This document shows positions 41,186 to 51,997 of a stretch of DNA of 64,000 bases, piece after piece. The position numbers and the translations under genes are program-made. The first letter of the stretch is position 1. The number at the start of each line of letters is the position of its first letter. The notes below the pieces were generated by a model. It made no database searches. It was given only the letters and a program-made list of their open reading frames with translations, and was not told where the DNA came from. Origin of the DNA: Denitratisoma oestradiolicum (lineage in GTDB: Bacteria; Pseudomonadota; Gammaproteobacteria; Burkholderiales; Rhodocyclaceae); NCBI RefSeq assembly GCF_902813185.1, contig NZ_LR778301.1, positions 930,001-994,000 of the forward strand, given 5' to 3'.

Positions 41186-41213
41186 TTGACCTTGGCGGGG
41201 GGGAGGCGATAAA
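41186..41213 (+). promoter_or_regulatory. Possible sigma70 promoter of tpiA
   Basis: TTGACC (5/6 to -35) at 41186-41191 and GATAAA (4/6 to -10) at 41208-41213, 16-bp spacing, 34 nt before the tpiA ATG. By eye only. Confidence 0.35.
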
Positions 41214-41247
41214 CTCCGGACTCTTTTTTTCCTGCATTTCCAACGCC

Positions 41248-41994
41248 ATGCGTAAAAAATTCGTTGCCGGAAACTGGAAAATGCATGGCAGTCTGGCTGT
41301 GAATCTCGGGCTGCTCCATGCACTGCGCGAAGGGGCCGCCGACTTGCCGGCCCAGGTCGCGGTCTGTGTTCCCTATCCCTATCTGGCACAGGCGCGTTCG
41401 GTGCTCAACGGTAGTGCGGTGGCCTGGGGGGCACAGGATGTTTCCGAGCATGCCCAGGGCGCCTACACGGGCGAAGTGAGCGGCGCCATGTTGCAGGATT
41501 TTGGCTGCCGTTACGCGATTGTCGGGCATTCGGAGCGACGCTCCTTCTACGGCGACACCGATGTCGTGGTGGCTGCCAAGTACGAGGCAGCCCAGGCGGT
41601 GGGCCTGACGCCGATCCTGTGTATCGGCGAAACCTTGGCGGAGCGGGAGCAGGGTGTCACGGCCCAGGTGGTGACGCGCCAGTTGGAGGCGGTGCTGGAT
41701 CGTTGTGGCGTGGCCTCCCTGGCCCAGGCAGTGGTTGCCTATGAGCCGGTCTGGGCCATCGGCACCGGCAAGACCGCGACGCCGGCTCAGGCCCAGGAGG
41801 TTCATGCCCTGATTCGCGCCAGGGTGGCCCGGAACAGCGCAGCGGTGGCGGATGGCTTGCAGATACTCTATGGCGGCAGCGTCAAGCCGGGTAATGCAAA
41901 GGAACTGTTTTCCCGGCCGGATATCGACGGCGGGTTGATTGGTGGCGCGGCCTTGGTGGCCTCGGACTTTCTGGCTATTTGCGCAGCCGGATAA
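41248..41994 (+). CDS. tpiA: Triosephosphate isomerase
   Basis: 248 residues, the normal length. It interconverts dihydroxyacetone phosphate and glyceraldehyde 3-phosphate. Substrate Lys in [10 protein letters not shown] (11-13), catalytic His in AIVGHSERR, catalytic Glu in [15 protein letters not shown], and the phosphate loop [11 protein letters not shown] near the C-terminus are all present. It heads the tpiA-secG-tRNA-Leu-nuo cluster. No strong Shine-Dalgarno is visible before the ATG. Confidence 0.96.
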   Translation: MRKKFVAGNWKMHGSLAVNLGLLHALREGAADLPAQVAVCVPYPYLAQARSVLNGSAVAWGAQDVSEHAQGAYTGEVSGAMLQDFGCRYAIVGHSERRSFYGDTDVVVAAKYEAAQAVGLTPILCIGETLAEREQGVTAQVVTRQLEAVLDRCGVASLAQAVVAYEPVWAIGTGKTATPAQAQEVHALIRARVARNSAAVADGLQILYGGSVKPGNAKELFSRPDIDGGLIGGAALVASDFLAICAAG

Positions 41995-42013
41995 TTTTTT
42001 TGGGATAGTCAAA

Positions 42014-42352
42014 ATGGATTTTCTGTATTCGACGGTGTTGACGGTGCATCTGCTGGTGGGCGTGAGCCTGATCGGACTGGTGCTGATTCAGCATGGCAAG
42101 GGGGCCGATATGGGAGCGGCCTTTGGTAGTGGCAGCTCGGGCAGCCTTTTCGGCGCCTCGGGCTCGGCCAATTTCCTTTCGCGCACGACGGCAGCCCTGG
42201 CGACGGTGTTTTTTCTCACCAGCCTGAGTCTCACCTATCTGGCCACGGCCAAACCCAAGGCGGCTGCCAGTGTGATGGATAGCGCGGTGTCGGCACCGGC
42301 TCAAGTGCCGGCCGTGGCCGACGATTCCAAGGCCAAGGACGTGCCGAAGTAA
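42014..42352 (+). CDS. secG: Preprotein translocase subunit SecG
   Basis: 112 residues with two membrane helices: VLTVHLLVGVSLIGLVLIQ and a second from LATVFFLTSLSLTYLA. The linker QHGKGADMGAAFGSGSSGSL and the ANFLSRTTAALA start of helix 2 are the SecG signature. An Ala/Pro/Lys-rich tail follows. SecG assists SecYE in protein export. The ATG at 42014 is chosen because homologues begin at helix 1; the longer open frame overlaps tpiA. Located 19 bp after tpiA. Confidence 0.95.
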   Translation: MDFLYSTVLTVHLLVGVSLIGLVLIQHGKGADMGAAFGSGSSGSLFGASGSANFLSRTTAALATVFFLTSLSLTYLATAKPKAAASVMDSAVSAPAQVPAVADDSKAKDVPK

Positions 42353-42465
42353 TTGCTGGATTGTTGTGCCCGGCGGGCGAAAAAACTCGCCCCTCGGGTC
42401 CAGCGGATAGCGTATCGATGGTATGATGCGCGCCGCTCGTGTGGTGCTGGTTTGGTGCCCACAAG

Positions 42466-42550
42466 GCCGACGTGGTGAAATTGGTAGACACGCTATCTTG
42501 AGGGGGTAGTGGCGCGAGCCGTGCGAGTTCGAGTCTCGCCGTCGGCACCA
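42466..42550 (+). tRNA. tRNA-Leu (GAG)
   Basis: 85 nt with CCA. The acceptor GCCGACG pairs with CGTCGGC, discriminator A. The anticodon stem CTATC/GGTAG encloses TTGAGGG, giving GAG. A long variable arm of class II is present. The gene lies between secG and nuoA, as in many Betaproteobacteria. Confidence 0.95.
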
Positions 42551-42621
42551 AGAATAAAGGTGGGGGGCTGGTCTCCCTGTTGAACAAGAAGTCGAAATCC
42601 GTGGCGCAGGCCACGCACACT

Positions 42622-42996
42622 ATGCTGGAAAACTACTTTCCCGTCTTCGTCTTCATTTTGGTAGGCCTGGTCTTCGGCTGCCTGCCCATCATTCTGGGTC
42701 GAGTGCTCGGTCCCTATCGTCCCGACAGCGAAAAAATCTCCGCCTACGAGTGCGGCTTCGAGCCCTTCGAGGATGCGCGCATGCAGTTCGACGTGCGCTA
42801 CTACCTGATCGCGATCATCTTCATTCTGTTCGATCTGGAAATTGCTTTCCTGATTCCCTGGGCCGCGATCTTCCATGAAATCGTCGCCACCCCGGCGGTC
42901 AAGATGTTCGGCTTCGTCGAGATGCTGGTGTTTCTGGGCATCCTGGTGGTTGGCTATGTGTATGCCTGGGCCAAGGGCGCCCTCGATTGGGATTGA
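42622..42996 (+). CDS. nuoA: NADH-quinone oxidoreductase subunit A
   Basis: 124 residues with three membrane helices. The loop [20 protein letters not shown] is diagnostic for NuoA. A small membrane subunit at the quinone-module junction of complex I. The ATG at 42622 fits homologues beginning [11 protein letters not shown]; a TTG at 42580 would add 14 residues and cannot be fully excluded because the ATG lacks a clear Shine-Dalgarno. First of fourteen contiguous nuo genes on the plus strand. Confidence 0.94.
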   Translation: MLENYFPVFVFILVGLVFGCLPIILGRVLGPYRPDSEKISAYECGFEPFEDARMQFDVRYYLIAIIFILFDLEIAFLIPWAAIFHEIVATPAVKMFGFVEMLVFLGILVVGYVYAWAKGALDWD

Positions 42997-42999
42997 GCT

Positions 43000-43476
43000 A
43001 TGAGTATTGAGGGCATTTTGCAAGAAGGCTTCGTCACCACCACGCTGGACAAGGTGATCAACTGGACCCGTACCGGCTCCATCTGGCCCATGACTTTCGG
43101 TCTGGCCTGCTGCGCGGTGGAGATGATCCATGTGGGCTGCGCCCGCTATGACCTGGATCGTTTCGGTTCCTTCTTTCGTCCCAGTCCGCGCCAGTCGGAC
43201 CTGATGATCGTGGCAGGAACCCTGACCAACAAGTGCGCGCCCGCCCTGCGCAAGGTTTATGACCAGATGCCTGAGCCCCGCTGGGTGATCTCCATGGGCT
43301 CCTGCGCCAACGGTGGCGGCTATTACCACTACTCCTATTCCGTGGTGCGCGGTTGTGATCGGATCGTGCCGGTGGATATTTATGTCCCCGGTTGCCCGCC
43401 CACCGCCGAAGCGCTGCTTTACGGCTTCATCCAGTTGCAGAACAAGTTGAAGCGTACCAACACCATCGCCCGTTGA
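43000..43476 (+). CDS. nuoB: NADH-quinone oxidoreductase subunit B
   Basis: 158 residues. It holds cluster N2, the last Fe-S centre before quinone. Ligand cysteines lie in [20 protein letters not shown] (a CC pair), [20 protein letters not shown] and [17 protein letters not shown] soluble subunit of the connecting module. Starts 3 bp after the nuoA stop. Confidence 0.97.
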   Translation: MSIEGILQEGFVTTTLDKVINWTRTGSIWPMTFGLACCAVEMIHVGCARYDLDRFGSFFRPSPRQSDLMIVAGTLTNKCAPALRKVYDQMPEPRWVISMGSCANGGGYYHYSYSVVRGCDRIVPVDIYVPGCPPTAEALLYGFIQLQNKLKRTNTIAR

Positions 43477-43492
43477 TTCCGGAAACCGACTC

Positions 43493-44086
43493 ATGAGTGC
43501 CAAGCTGGAAAGGCTTTGTCAAAATCTGCAGCAGGTCCTGGGGGGGCGCCTCCTTGGTGAGCCCGTCCTGGCCCGCGGCGAGGTGACCGTCGAGGTGGCG
43601 GTTGGTGATTATCTGGACGTGGCTCGCCGGTTGCGCGATCACGAACATTTCCATTTCGATCAGTTGATCGATCTGTGCGGGGTGGATTATTCCGAGTACA
43701 ACGGCCGGACCGGTCCGCGTTATGGTGTCGTTTCCCATCTCAACTCCGTGGCCCTGAACCAGCAGCTTCGGCTGCGTACCTTCGCCGCGGACGAGGAGTT
43801 TCCGGTGGTGCCCTCCCTGGTCGATATCTGGAATGGCGTCAACTGGTTCGAGCGGGAAGCCTTCGATCTCTACGGTGTGCATTTCGATGGCCACCCCGAT
43901 CTGCGCCGCATCCTCACCGACTATGGTTTTGTCGGTCATCCTTTCCGCAAGGATTTTCCGGTTTCCGGCTATGTGGAAATGCGCTACGACCCCGAGCAGC
44001 GGCGCGTGATTTACGAGCCTGTATCCATCGAGCCGCGGGAAGTGACCCCGCGCATCGTGCGCGAGGGAGGCTACGGCCGTGGCTGA
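43493..44086 (+). CDS. nuoC: NADH-quinone oxidoreductase subunit C
   Basis: 197 residues, the 30-kDa subunit. [19 protein letters not shown] and [19 protein letters not shown] are the family signature; no cofactor. Here nuoC and nuoD are separate genes, not the fused nuoCD of E. coli, the usual betaproteobacterial state. Overlaps nuoD by 8 bp. Confidence 0.96.
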   Translation: MSAKLERLCQNLQQVLGGRLLGEPVLARGEVTVEVAVGDYLDVARRLRDHEHFHFDQLIDLCGVDYSEYNGRTGPRYGVVSHLNSVALNQQLRLRTFAADEEFPVVPSLVDIWNGVNWFEREAFDLYGVHFDGHPDLRRILTDYGFVGHPFRKDFPVSGYVEMRYDPEQRRVIYEPVSIEPREVTPRIVREGGYGRG

Positions 44087-45332
44087 TATTCGCAATTACA
44101 CCCTGAACCTGGGGCCCCAGCATCCGGCCGCCCACGGTGTGCTGCGCCTGATCCTGGAACTGGACGGCGAGGTGATCGTTCGCGCCGATCCCCATATTGG
44201 TCTGCTCCATCGTGCCACCGAGAAGCTGGCCGAGACCCGGACCTGGATTCAGTCCCTGCCCTACATGGATCGGCTCGATTACGTGTCCATGATGTGCAAC
44301 GAGCACGCCTACTGCCTGGCCATCGAGAAGCTGCTGGGTATCGAGGTGCCCGAGCGCGCCCAGTACATCCGGGTGATGTTCGATGAGGTGACGCGGCTGC
44401 TCAATCATCAGCTCAATATCGGTACCCATGGTCTGGACATCGGTGCTATGGCGGTCTGTCTGTACACCTTCCGCGACCGCGAGGAATTGATGGATGCCTA
44501 CGAGGCGGTGTCTGGCGCCCGCATGCACGCGGCCTACTACCGGCCCGGGGGCGTCTATCGGGACCTGCCGGATCGCATGCCCCAGTACAAGGTTTCCAAA
44601 TGGAAAAATGAGCAGGTAGTGCGGGAGCTCAACGAGGATCGCCAGGGCTCCCTGCTGGATTACCTGGAAGCCTTCACCGAGCGCTTCGGCCCCCGTTGCG
44701 ACGAATATGAAGACCTGCTGACCGACAACCGGATCTGGAAACAGCGTACCGTGGGTGTTGGGGTGGTTTCCCCCGAGCGTGCCCTGGAACTGGGTTTCAC
44801 CGGCCCCATGCTGCGGGGTTCCGGCGTCGAGTGGGATGTGCGCAAGAAACGCCCCTATGCGGCCTATGACCGGATGGATTTCGACATTCCGGTGGGGGTC
44901 AATGGGGATTCCTACGATCGGTATCTGGTACGCATGGAAGAAATGCGCCAGTCCAACAGGATCATCAAGCAGTGCATCGACTGGCTGCGCAAGAACCCGG
45001 GCCCGGTGATTTCCGACAATCACAAGGTGGTGCCGCCTTCCCGGGAAAAGATGAAGTCCAACATGGAAGAGCTGATCCATCACTTCAAGCTCTTCTCCGA
45101 AGGCATGAATGTGCCGGCGGGCGAGGCCTACGCGGGCATCGAGCATCCCAAGGGGGAGTTCGGTGTCTATCTGGTGTCCGATGGCGCCAACAAGCCCTAC
45201 CGCATGAAGTTGCGGGCGCCGGGCTTTGCTCATCTCTCCGCCATGGATGAGATGGCCCGCGGGCACATGATCGCCGATGCTGTGACCATCATCGGCACCA
45301 TGGACGTTGTTTTTGGCGAGATCGACCGCTAA
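44079..45332 (+). CDS. nuoD: NADH-quinone oxidoreductase subunit D
   Basis: 417 residues, the 49-kDa subunit forming the quinone site with Nuo[19 protein letters not shown] contains the quinone-head His; the conserved Tyr of the site is expected in [24 protein letters not shown] and the C-terminal DVVFGEIDR are family marks. GTG start at 44079, overlapping nuoC; no ATG upstream is compatible with homologues. Confidence 0.96.
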   Translation: MADIRNYTLNLGPQHPAAHGVLRLILELDGEVIVRADPHIGLLHRATEKLAETRTWIQSLPYMDRLDYVSMMCNEHAYCLAIEKLLGIEVPERAQYIRVMFDEVTRLLNHQLNIGTHGLDIGAMAVCLYTFRDREELMDAYEAVSGARMHAAYYRPGGVYRDLPDRMPQYKVSKWKNEQVVRELNEDRQGSLLDYLEAFTERFGPRCDEYEDLLTDNRIWKQRTVGVGVVSPERALELGFTGPMLRGSGVEWDVRKKRPYAAYDRMDFDIPVGVNGDSYDRYLVRMEEMRQSNRIIKQCIDWLRKNPGPVISDNHKVVPPSREKMKSNMEELIHHFKLFSEGMNVPAGEAYAGIEHPKGEFGVYLVSDGANKPYRMKLRAPGFAHLSAMDEMARGHMIADAVTIIGTMDVVFGEIDR

Positions 45333-45334
45333 TC

Positions 45335-45808
45335 ATGTTGAGTCAAGATTCCCTGCAAAAGATCGATCGCGAGATCGCAAAGTATCCGGCGGAGCAGAAG
45401 CAGTCGGCGGTGATGGCCTCCCTGGCCATCGCCCAGGACGAAAAAGGCTGGCTCTCCAACGAGACCATCAAATGTGTCGCCGACTACCTGGGCATGGCGC
45501 CCATGGCGGTGTTCGAGGTGGCGAGCTTCTACAACATGTACGACCTGCAACCGGTCGGCAAGTACAAGCTCACCGTCTGCACCAATCTGCCCTGCGCCCT
45601 CTCCGGTGGCGTCCATGCGGCCGACTACCTGAAGGAAAAACTCGGCATCGACTTCAACGAGACCACGGCGGACGGCAAGTTCACCCTCAGGGAAGGCGAA
45701 TGCATGGGAGCCTGCGGCGACGCGCCGGTGATGCTGGTGAATAACAAGCGCATGTGCAGCCACATGTTGCCCGAGCAGATCGATGCGCTGCTGGCGGAGT
45801 GCAAGTAA
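45335..45808 (+). CDS. nuoE: NADH-quinone oxidoreductase subunit E
   Basis: 157 residues, the 24-kDa subunit with a [2Fe-2S] cluster (N1a). Ligands: CTNLPC (Cys-x4-Cys) and CMGAC (Cys-x3-Cys) in EGECMGACGDAPVMLVNNK. Part of the NADH-oxidising arm with NuoF and NuoG. Starts 2 bp after the nuoD stop and ends directly before nuoF. Confidence 0.96.
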   Translation: MLSQDSLQKIDREIAKYPAEQKQSAVMASLAIAQDEKGWLSNETIKCVADYLGMAPMAVFEVASFYNMYDLQPVGKYKLTVCTNLPCALSGGVHAADYLKEKLGIDFNETTADGKFTLREGECMGACGDAPVMLVNNKRMCSHMLPEQIDALLAECK

Positions 45809-47155
45809 ATGGCCCTGATCGACGCAATCAATCCCGTTCTGACCACCGGCTGGAGCAAGGGGGATGACGGCTGGCGCCTGAAGGACTACGCGGCCCGGGA
45901 AGGCTACGCCGCCCTGCGCAAGATCATGGCGGAAAAGATTCCTCCCGCCGAGGTGATCAACCAGATCAAGGCTTCCGTGCTGCGGGGTCGTGGCGGTGCC
46001 GGTTTCCCCACTGGCTTGAAGTGGAGCTTCATGCCTGGTAACTTCCCCGGCGACAAGTACGTGGTCTGCAACTCCGACGAGGGCGAGCCCGGTACCTTCA
46101 AGGACCGGGATCTGATGCGCTACGATCCCCACTCGGTGATCGAGGGCATGATCATCGCCGGTTACGCCATGGGCGCGGCCCGGGGCTACAACTACATCCA
46201 CGGCGAGATTTTCGAGATCTACCAGCGCTTCGAGGAAGCCCTGGACGAGGCTCGCGCCGCCGGCTTCCTGGGGCAGAACATTCTCGGCTCCGATTTCAGC
46301 TTCGACCTCTTTGCCCATCACGGCTTCGGCGCCTATATCTGCGGCGAGGAAACGGGCCTGCTGGAATCCCTGGAGGGCAAGAAGGGCCAGCCCCGCTTCA
46401 AGCCGCCCTTCCCGGCGAGCTATGGCCTCTACGGCAAGCCCACCACCATCAACAACACCGAGACCTTCGCCGCCGTGCCCTTCATCCTGCGCATGGGCAG
46501 CGAGAACTATCTCAACCTGGGCAAGCCCAACAACGGCGGCACCAAGCTGTTCTCCGTCTCCGGTCATGTGAATCGCCCCGGCAACTACGAGGTGCCCCTG
46601 GGCACCCCCTTCGCCAAGCTGCTGGAAATGGCCGGCGGCATGCGCGGCGGACGCAAGCTGAAGGGGGTCATACCCGGCGGCTCTTCGGCGCCGGTGCTTC
46701 CCGCCGAGATCATCATGGACCTCACCATGGACTACGACGCCATCGCCAAGGCCGGTTCCATGCTGGGGTCCGGCGCCGTGATCGTGATGGACGAGACGGT
46801 CTGCATGGTCAAGGCGCTGGAGCGTCTGGCCTACTTCTACTACGAAGAGTCCTGCGGTCAATGCACTCCCTGTCGGGAGGGCACGGGCTGGATGTACAAG
46901 ATCATCCATCGCATCGAGAACGGCCAGGGCCGCCCCGGCGATCTGGACCTTCTCGCCAGCATCACCCCCAACATCATGGGCCGTACCATCTGCGCCCTGG
47001 GCGACGCGGCGGCAATGCCGGTCAATGGTTTCCTCAAACATTTCCTTTCCGAGTTCGAGTATCACATCGAGAACAAGCAATGCCTCGTGCCCAGGGATGT
47101 GCAACGGGCCGGCAGTGCGTTCCATCGGAGTTCTTCCACGGTACCGTCATGCTAG
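45809..47155 (+). CDS. nuoF: NADH-quinone oxidoreductase subunit F
   Basis: 448 residues, the 51-kDa subunit where NADH reduces FMN. FMN/NADH motif [33 protein letters not shown], and the N3 [4Fe-4S] ligands in [16 protein letters not shown] with a fourth in [10 protein letters not shown]. The last ~15 residues ([12 protein letters not shown]) look unlike the family and overlap the nuoG start by 7 bp; this tail may be a frame extension rather than functional. Confidence 0.96.
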   Translation: MALIDAINPVLTTGWSKGDDGWRLKDYAAREGYAALRKIMAEKIPPAEVINQIKASVLRGRGGAGFPTGLKWSFMPGNFPGDKYVVCNSDEGEPGTFKDRDLMRYDPHSVIEGMIIAGYAMGAARGYNYIHGEIFEIYQRFEEALDEARAAGFLGQNILGSDFSFDLFAHHGFGAYICGEETGLLESLEGKKGQPRFKPPFPASYGLYGKPTTINNTETFAAVPFILRMGSENYLNLGKPNNGGTKLFSVSGHVNRPGNYEVPLGTPFAKLLEMAGGMRGGRKLKGVIPGGSSAPVLPAEIIMDLTMDYDAIAKAGSMLGSGAVIVMDETVCMVKALERLAYFYYEESCGQCTPCREGTGWMYKIIHRIENGQGRPGDLDLLASITPNIMGRTICALGDAAAMPVNGFLKHFLSEFEYHIENKQCLVPRDVQRAGSAFHRSSSTVPSC

Positions 47156-49485
47156 AAATCGAGATCGACGGCAAGGCGCTGCAAGTCCAGGACGGCAGCA
47201 CCATCATTGATGCCGCCCACCAGGCCGGCACCTATATTCCGCACTTCTGCTACCACAAGAAGCTGTCCATCGCGGCCAGTTGTCGCATGTGTCTGGTGGA
47301 GGTGGAAAAGGCTCCCAAGCCCATGCCCGCCTGCGCCACGCCGGTCACCAATGGCATGAAGGTGTTCACCCACTCCAGCATGGCGGTGAAGGCCCAGAAG
47401 GGGGTGATGGAGTTCCTCCTGATCAACCATCCGCTGGATTGCCCGATCTGCGATCAGGGCGGCGAATGCCAGCTCCAGGATCTGGCGGTGGGCTACGGCG
47501 CCGGCCAGGCCCGCTACGAGGAAGAAAAGCGGGTGGTGTCCGACAAGGATCTGGGTCCCCTGGTCGCCACCGACATGACCCGCTGCATCAACTGTACCCG
47601 CTGCGTGCGCTTTACCCAGGAAATCGCCGGCTTCCAGGAACTGGGCCAGGCTTTCCGGGGCGACCGGGCCGAGATCATGCCCTTCGTGCAGACCACGGTG
47701 AATTCCGAGCTGTCGGGCAATATCATCGATCTGTGCCCGGTGGGCGCCCTGACTTCCAAGCCTTTCCGCTTCTCCGCCCGCACCTGGGAACTCTCCCGCC
47801 GCAAGTCGGTGAGCCCCCACGATGGCGTCGGCGCCAATCTGGTCGTCCAGACCAAGCAGGACCGGGTCTATCGGGTGCTGCCCCTGGAGAACGAGGACGT
47901 CAATGAATGCTGGCTGGCCGACCGGGACCGCTACTCCTACGAGGCGCTGAATTCCGCCGCCCGACTGACTCGCCCGATGGTCAAGCAGGACGGCCAATGG
48001 CGCGAGGTGGAGTGGAACGTGGCCCTGGATTACGTCTCCCATGCCTTGCGCGACGTGGCCAAGACCCACGGTGGCGAGGCCATCGGCGCCCTGATCAGCC
48101 CCCACTCGACCCTGGAGGAGATGTTCCTGGGCCAGAAACTGCTGCGCGGCATCGGTTGCGACAACCTGGATTTCCGCCTGCGCCAGACCGACTTCTCCGC
48201 TGATGCCCAGCGCCAGGGCACGCCTTGGCTGGGTCTGAAGGTGTCCGAGCTGTCCCGCCTGGACCGGGTGCTGCTGGTGGGTTCCTTCCTGCGCAAGGAT
48301 CAGCCCCTGCTGGCCCAGCGTCTGCGCCAGGCCGCCAAGCGTGGCGCGAAGATCAGCGTGCTGCATTCGGCGGACGACGATCTGCTGATGAAGTTGTTTG
48401 CCAAGGCCATTGCCGCTCCTTCCCAACTGCCCGCTCTGTTGGCCCAAGTGGTCAAGGCGGCGGCGGAACAGAAGGGCGTGGCGGTGGATGCCGCCCTGTC
48501 CGGTGTGGAAGTTTCCGCCGTGGCCCGCCAGATCGCCGACAGCCTGTGTTCCGCCACCAATGGCGCAGTGTTGCTCGGTAATTTCGCTCAGCAACATCCC
48601 CAGGCTGCGAGCCTGAATGCCTTGGCCCAGCAACTGGCCCAGATCACCGGCATCCGTTGCGGTTTCCTTGGTGCGGACGCCAACAGCGTCGGCGGCTATG
48701 TCGCCAAGGCGGTACCGACGTCCGGTCTCAATGCGGTGGCCATGATTGCCCAGCCGCGCCGCGCCTATCTGTTGATGGGGGTGGAGCCGGAACTGGACTG
48801 CGCCGATGGTCGTGCCGCTCTGGCCGCCATGAAGCAGGCCCAGACCGTGATTGTGATGTCCCCCTTCAAGTCCGAGGCAGCTCTGGATTACGCCGACGTG
48901 ATGCTGCCTGTGTCGCCCTTCAGCGAGACTTCCGGCAGCTTCGTCAATACCGAAGGCCGGGTGCAGAGTTTCCACGCAGTGGTGAAGCCCCTGGGGGAAA
49001 CCCGTCCGGCCTGGAAGGTGCTGCGTGTTCTCGGCAATCTGCTGAACCTGACGGGCTTCGACTACAACAGCAGCGAAGAGGTGCGGCAGGAGGTCCTGGG
49101 CGGCAAACCCGAGTTTGTCGCCGGCCTGGGCAATGGCGCGGCTGCGCCCCTGGCGGCGCTTCCCACTGGCAGCGCCGGCCACGGACTGGAACGGGTCTGC
49201 GATGTGCCGGTGTATTTCGCCGATGCCCTGGTGCGCCGCGCCCCCAGCCTACAGGCCACGGTCGACGCTGCGGCGCCGGTGGCTGCCATGAATTCCGCTA
49301 CCCTGACCTCGGTCGGAGTGGGAGAAGGTGCTTCGGTGCGAGTCAAGAGCGGCGACGCTCAGGTCATCCTGACGGCCCGCCTGGAAGCTGGCCTGCCTGA
49401 CGCCTGCGTGCGCATCCCGGCGGCCCATGCCGTCACGGTGGCCCTGGGTGCCCAGTTCGGCAATCTGGTTGTGGAGAAAGCCTGA
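47149..49485 (+). CDS. nuoG: NADH-quinone oxidoreductase subunit G
   Basis: 778 residues. N-terminal [2Fe-2S] domain ([17 protein letters not shown] ... MPACATPV), then [4Fe-4S] ligands in [16 protein letters not shown] and [18 protein letters not shown]. The C-terminal ~500 residues resemble a molybdopterin oxidoreductase fold that lacks the cofactor. ATG 47149 fits the start [14 protein letters not shown]; the longer open frame runs through nuoF DNA. Overlaps nuoH by one base. Confidence 0.95.
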   Translation: MLEIEIDGKALQVQDGSTIIDAAHQAGTYIPHFCYHKKLSIAASCRMCLVEVEKAPKPMPACATPVTNGMKVFTHSSMAVKAQKGVMEFLLINHPLDCPICDQGGECQLQDLAVGYGAGQARYEEEKRVVSDKDLGPLVATDMTRCINCTRCVRFTQEIAGFQELGQAFRGDRAEIMPFVQTTVNSELSGNIIDLCPVGALTSKPFRFSARTWELSRRKSVSPHDGVGANLVVQTKQDRVYRVLPLENEDVNECWLADRDRYSYEALNSAARLTRPMVKQDGQWREVEWNVALDYVSHALRDVAKTHGGEAIGALISPHSTLEEMFLGQKLLRGIGCDNLDFRLRQTDFSADAQRQGTPWLGLKVSELSRLDRVLLVGSFLRKDQPLLAQRLRQAAKRGAKISVLHSADDDLLMKLFAKAIAAPSQLPALLAQVVKAAAEQKGVAVDAALSGVEVSAVARQIADSLCSATNGAVLLGNFAQQHPQAASLNALAQQLAQITGIRCGFLGADANSVGGYVAKAVPTSGLNAVAMIAQPRRAYLLMGVEPELDCADGRAALAAMKQAQTVIVMSPFKSEAALDYADVMLPVSPFSETSGSFVNTEGRVQSFHAVVKPLGETRPAWKVLRVLGNLLNLTGFDYNSSEEVRQEVLGGKPEFVAGLGNGAAAPLAALPTGSAGHGLERVCDVPVYFADALVRRAPSLQATVDAAAPVAAMNSATLTSVGVGEGASVRVKSGDAQVILTARLEAGLPDACVRIPAAHAVTVALGAQFGNLVVEKA

Positions 49486-50543
49486 TGGATGCGCTGATGA
49501 CATTGCTGCAACAGGTTCCGCCCCTGTTCGGCCCCCTCTGGCCCCTGGTCTGGGTACTGCTCAAGATCATTGGCGTGATCGCTCCCTTGCTGGTGCTGGT
49601 GGCCTACACCACCTACGGCGAGCGCCGCATCATGGGTTTCATGCATCTGCGCAGGGGTCCCAATCGGGTCGGCCCCTTCGGCCTGTTGCAACCCGCCGCC
49701 GACGGCATCAAGCTGATCCTCAAGGAAGTCATTACCCCGGCCCGGGCTGACAAGTCCCTGTATTTCCTCGGCCCCATCCTGGCCTTCGCCGTGGCACTGG
49801 TGGCTTGGGTGGTGGTGCCCTTCGCCGACGGCTGGGTGCTGGCCAACGTGGATGCCGGGGTACTGCTGTTCCTGGCCATTACCTCCTTCGGTGTCTATGG
49901 GGTGATCATCGCCGGTTGGGCCTCCAACTCCAAATATCCCTTCCTCGCCGCCATGCGGGCCGCGGCCCAGATGGTCTCCTATGAAGTGGCCATGGGTCTG
50001 GCCCTGATCTGCGTGCTGATGATTTCCAACAGCCTTAACCTGACCGAGATCGTGCGGGTTCAGCAAAAGGGCGTCTTCGCCGACATGGGGATCAACTTCC
50101 TGTCCTGGAACTGGCTGCCCCTGCTGCCGATGTTCGTGGTCTATCTGGTCTCCGGCCTGGCCGAGACCAACCGGGCGCCCTTCGACGTGGTCGAGGGCGA
50201 GTCGGAAATCGTTGCCGGCCACATGATGGAATACTCAGGCATGGGCTTCGCCCTGTTCTTTCTGGCCGAATACGCCAACATGGCCCTGGTGTCGGCCATG
50301 ACCGCGATCTTCTTCCTCGGCGGCTGGTCGTCCCCGGTGGGTTTCCTGCCGGATGGCTTCGGCTGGCTGGCCCTGAAAATCCTCGCCGGTCTGGTTTTCT
50401 TCATCTGGACCCGCGCCACCTTCCCCCGCTACCGCTACGACCAGATCATGCGTCTGGGCTGGAAGGTGTTTGTGCCCCTGTGCCTGGCGTGGATTCTTGT
50501 CATCGGCATCTGGATGATGTCACCCCTTAACATCTGGAAGTAA
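49485..50543 (+). CDS. nuoH: NADH-quinone oxidoreductase subunit H
   Basis: 352 residues, eight predicted membrane helices. It forms the quinone chamber with NuoB and Nuo[21 protein letters not shown] and [19 protein letters not shown] are the diagnostic loops. The stop of nuoG and the start form TGATG. Confidence 0.96.
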   Translation: MDALMTLLQQVPPLFGPLWPLVWVLLKIIGVIAPLLVLVAYTTYGERRIMGFMHLRRGPNRVGPFGLLQPAADGIKLILKEVITPARADKSLYFLGPILAFAVALVAWVVVPFADGWVLANVDAGVLLFLAITSFGVYGVIIAGWASNSKYPFLAAMRAAAQMVSYEVAMGLALICVLMISNSLNLTEIVRVQQKGVFADMGINFLSWNWLPLLPMFVVYLVSGLAETNRAPFDVVEGESEIVAGHMMEYSGMGFALFFLAEYANMALVSAMTAIFFLGGWSSPVGFLPDGFGWLALKILAGLVFFIWTRATFPRYRYDQIMRLGWKVFVPLCLAWILVIGIWMMSPLNIWK

Positions 50544-50547
50544 GCCC

Positions 50548-51045
50548 ATGGGAGCCAGAGACTTTATCGGCAGCCTGTTCCTGAAGGAACTGCTCAAGGG
50601 CATGTCCATCACGGGCCGCTATTTTTTCGCCCGCAAGATTGTCGTGCAGTACCCGGAGGAGCGCACGCCCCAGTCCAATCGGTTCCGCGGCCTGCATGCC
50701 CTGCGCCGCTATCCGAATGGCGAGGAGCGCTGCATCGCCTGCAAGCTGTGCGAGGCCGTGTGTCCGGCGATGGCCATCACCATCGAGTCGGCCCAGCGGG
50801 ATGATGCGAATGGGCAAACCTCGCGCCGCACCACCCGTTACGACATTGACCTGACCAAGTGCATCTTCTGCGGCTTCTGCGAGGAAGCCTGCCCGGTGGA
50901 CGCCATCGTCGAGACCCGTGTGTTCGAGTACCACGGCGAGTCGCGGGGCGATCTTTACTACACCAAGCAGATGCTGCTCGCCAACGGCGATCGCTACGAG
51001 TCCCAGATCGCCGCCGATCGGGAGCAGGACGCCAAATACCGGTAA
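50548..51045 (+). CDS. nuoI: NADH-quinone oxidoreductase subunit I
   Basis: 165 residues with two [4Fe-4S] ferredoxin motifs: [16 protein letters not shown] and [16 protein letters not shown]. Carries clusters N6a and N6b between NuoG and NuoB. Starts 4 bp after nuoH. Confidence 0.97.
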   Translation: MGARDFIGSLFLKELLKGMSITGRYFFARKIVVQYPEERTPQSNRFRGLHALRRYPNGEERCIACKLCEAVCPAMAITIESAQRDDANGQTSRRTTRYDIDLTKCIFCGFCEEACPVDAIVETRVFEYHGESRGDLYYTKQMLLANGDRYESQIAADREQDAKYR

Positions 51046-51051
51046 GCGACG

Positions 51052-51666
51052 ATGGAATTCAAAACAGTCCTTTTCTATCTCTTCGGCGCGCTGATGCTGC
51101 TGGCCGCGCTGCGCGTGGTCACAGCCCGCAACCCGGTCCATGCCGTGCTGTTCCTGGTACTGGCCTTCTTCAATGCCGCCGGACTCTGGATGCTGCTGGA
51201 AGCGGAGTTCCTCGCCATCGCCCTGCTGGTGGTTTATGTGGGCGCGGTGATGGTGCTGTTCCTGTTCGTGGTGATGATGCTGGACATCAATGTCGAATCC
51301 TTGCGCCATGGCTTCTGGAAGCATCTGCCCTTCGGCGCGGCGATCGGTGGCCTGATGGTGGCCGAAATGTCGGTGGTGCTGGGGGGGCGTTATTTCGGTC
51401 TCGACGCCATGCCGGGCCACACCGCCCCGGCCGGCTACAGCAATACCAAGGAACTGGGTCGGGTGCTGTTCACCGAGTATGTCTATCCTTTTGAACTGGC
51501 CTCGGTGATCCTGCTGGTGGGCATCATCGCCGCCATCGTCCTGACCCTGCGCAAGCGCAAGGACTCCAAGGCCATGCATCCATCCGACCAGCTTGCCGTC
51601 AAGCGCAATGACCGCATCCGTCTGGTCAAGATGGCGGCGGAAAAACCAGTTCAGGGAGGGGAGTAA
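51052..51666 (+). CDS. nuoJ: NADH-quinone oxidoreductase subunit J
   Basis: 204 residues with about five membrane helices. The conserved [19 protein letters not shown] helix 3 (with the pi-bulge) and the N-terminal [20 protein letters not shown] are family signatures. Membrane arm subunit next to NuoH and NuoK. Confidence 0.95.
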   Translation: MEFKTVLFYLFGALMLLAALRVVTARNPVHAVLFLVLAFFNAAGLWMLLEAEFLAIALLVVYVGAVMVLFLFVVMMLDINVESLRHGFWKHLPFGAAIGGLMVAEMSVVLGGRYFGLDAMPGHTAPAGYSNTKELGRVLFTEYVYPFELASVILLVGIIAAIVLTLRKRKDSKAMHPSDQLAVKRNDRIRLVKMAAEKPVQGGE

Positions 51667-51670
51667 GAAC

Positions 51671-51988
51671 ATGTTTGCCCAAGCCGTACCCCTTTCCCAC
51701 TACCTGATCCTCGGCGCCGCCCTGTTCGCCATCAGCGTGGTCGGCATCTTCCTCAATCGCAAGAACCTGATTGTTCTGCTGATGGCCATCGAACTGATGC
51801 TGTTGGCGGTCAATCTTAATTTCGTCGCTTTTTCTCACTACCTGAACGATACCGCCGGACAGATCTTCGTGTTCTTCATCCTGACGGTGGCGGCAGCCGA
51901 GTCGGCCATCGGCCTGGCGATTCTGGTGGTGCTGTTCCGCAACCTTTCCACGATCAATGTGGAAGATCTCGACAGCCTGAAGGGCTAG
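51671..51988 (+). CDS. nuoK: NADH-quinone oxidoreductase subunit K
   Basis: 105 residues, three helices. The conserved glutamates are in [14 protein letters not shown] and [13 protein letters not shown], both needed for proton translocation. ATG 51671 gives [14 protein letters not shown]; the longer open frame overlaps nuoJ. Confidence 0.96.
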   Translation: MFAQAVPLSHYLILGAALFAISVVGIFLNRKNLIVLLMAIELMLLAVNLNFVAFSHYLNDTAGQIFVFFILTVAAAESAIGLAILVVLFRNLSTINVEDLDSLKG

Positions 51989-51997
51989 CGCACAACA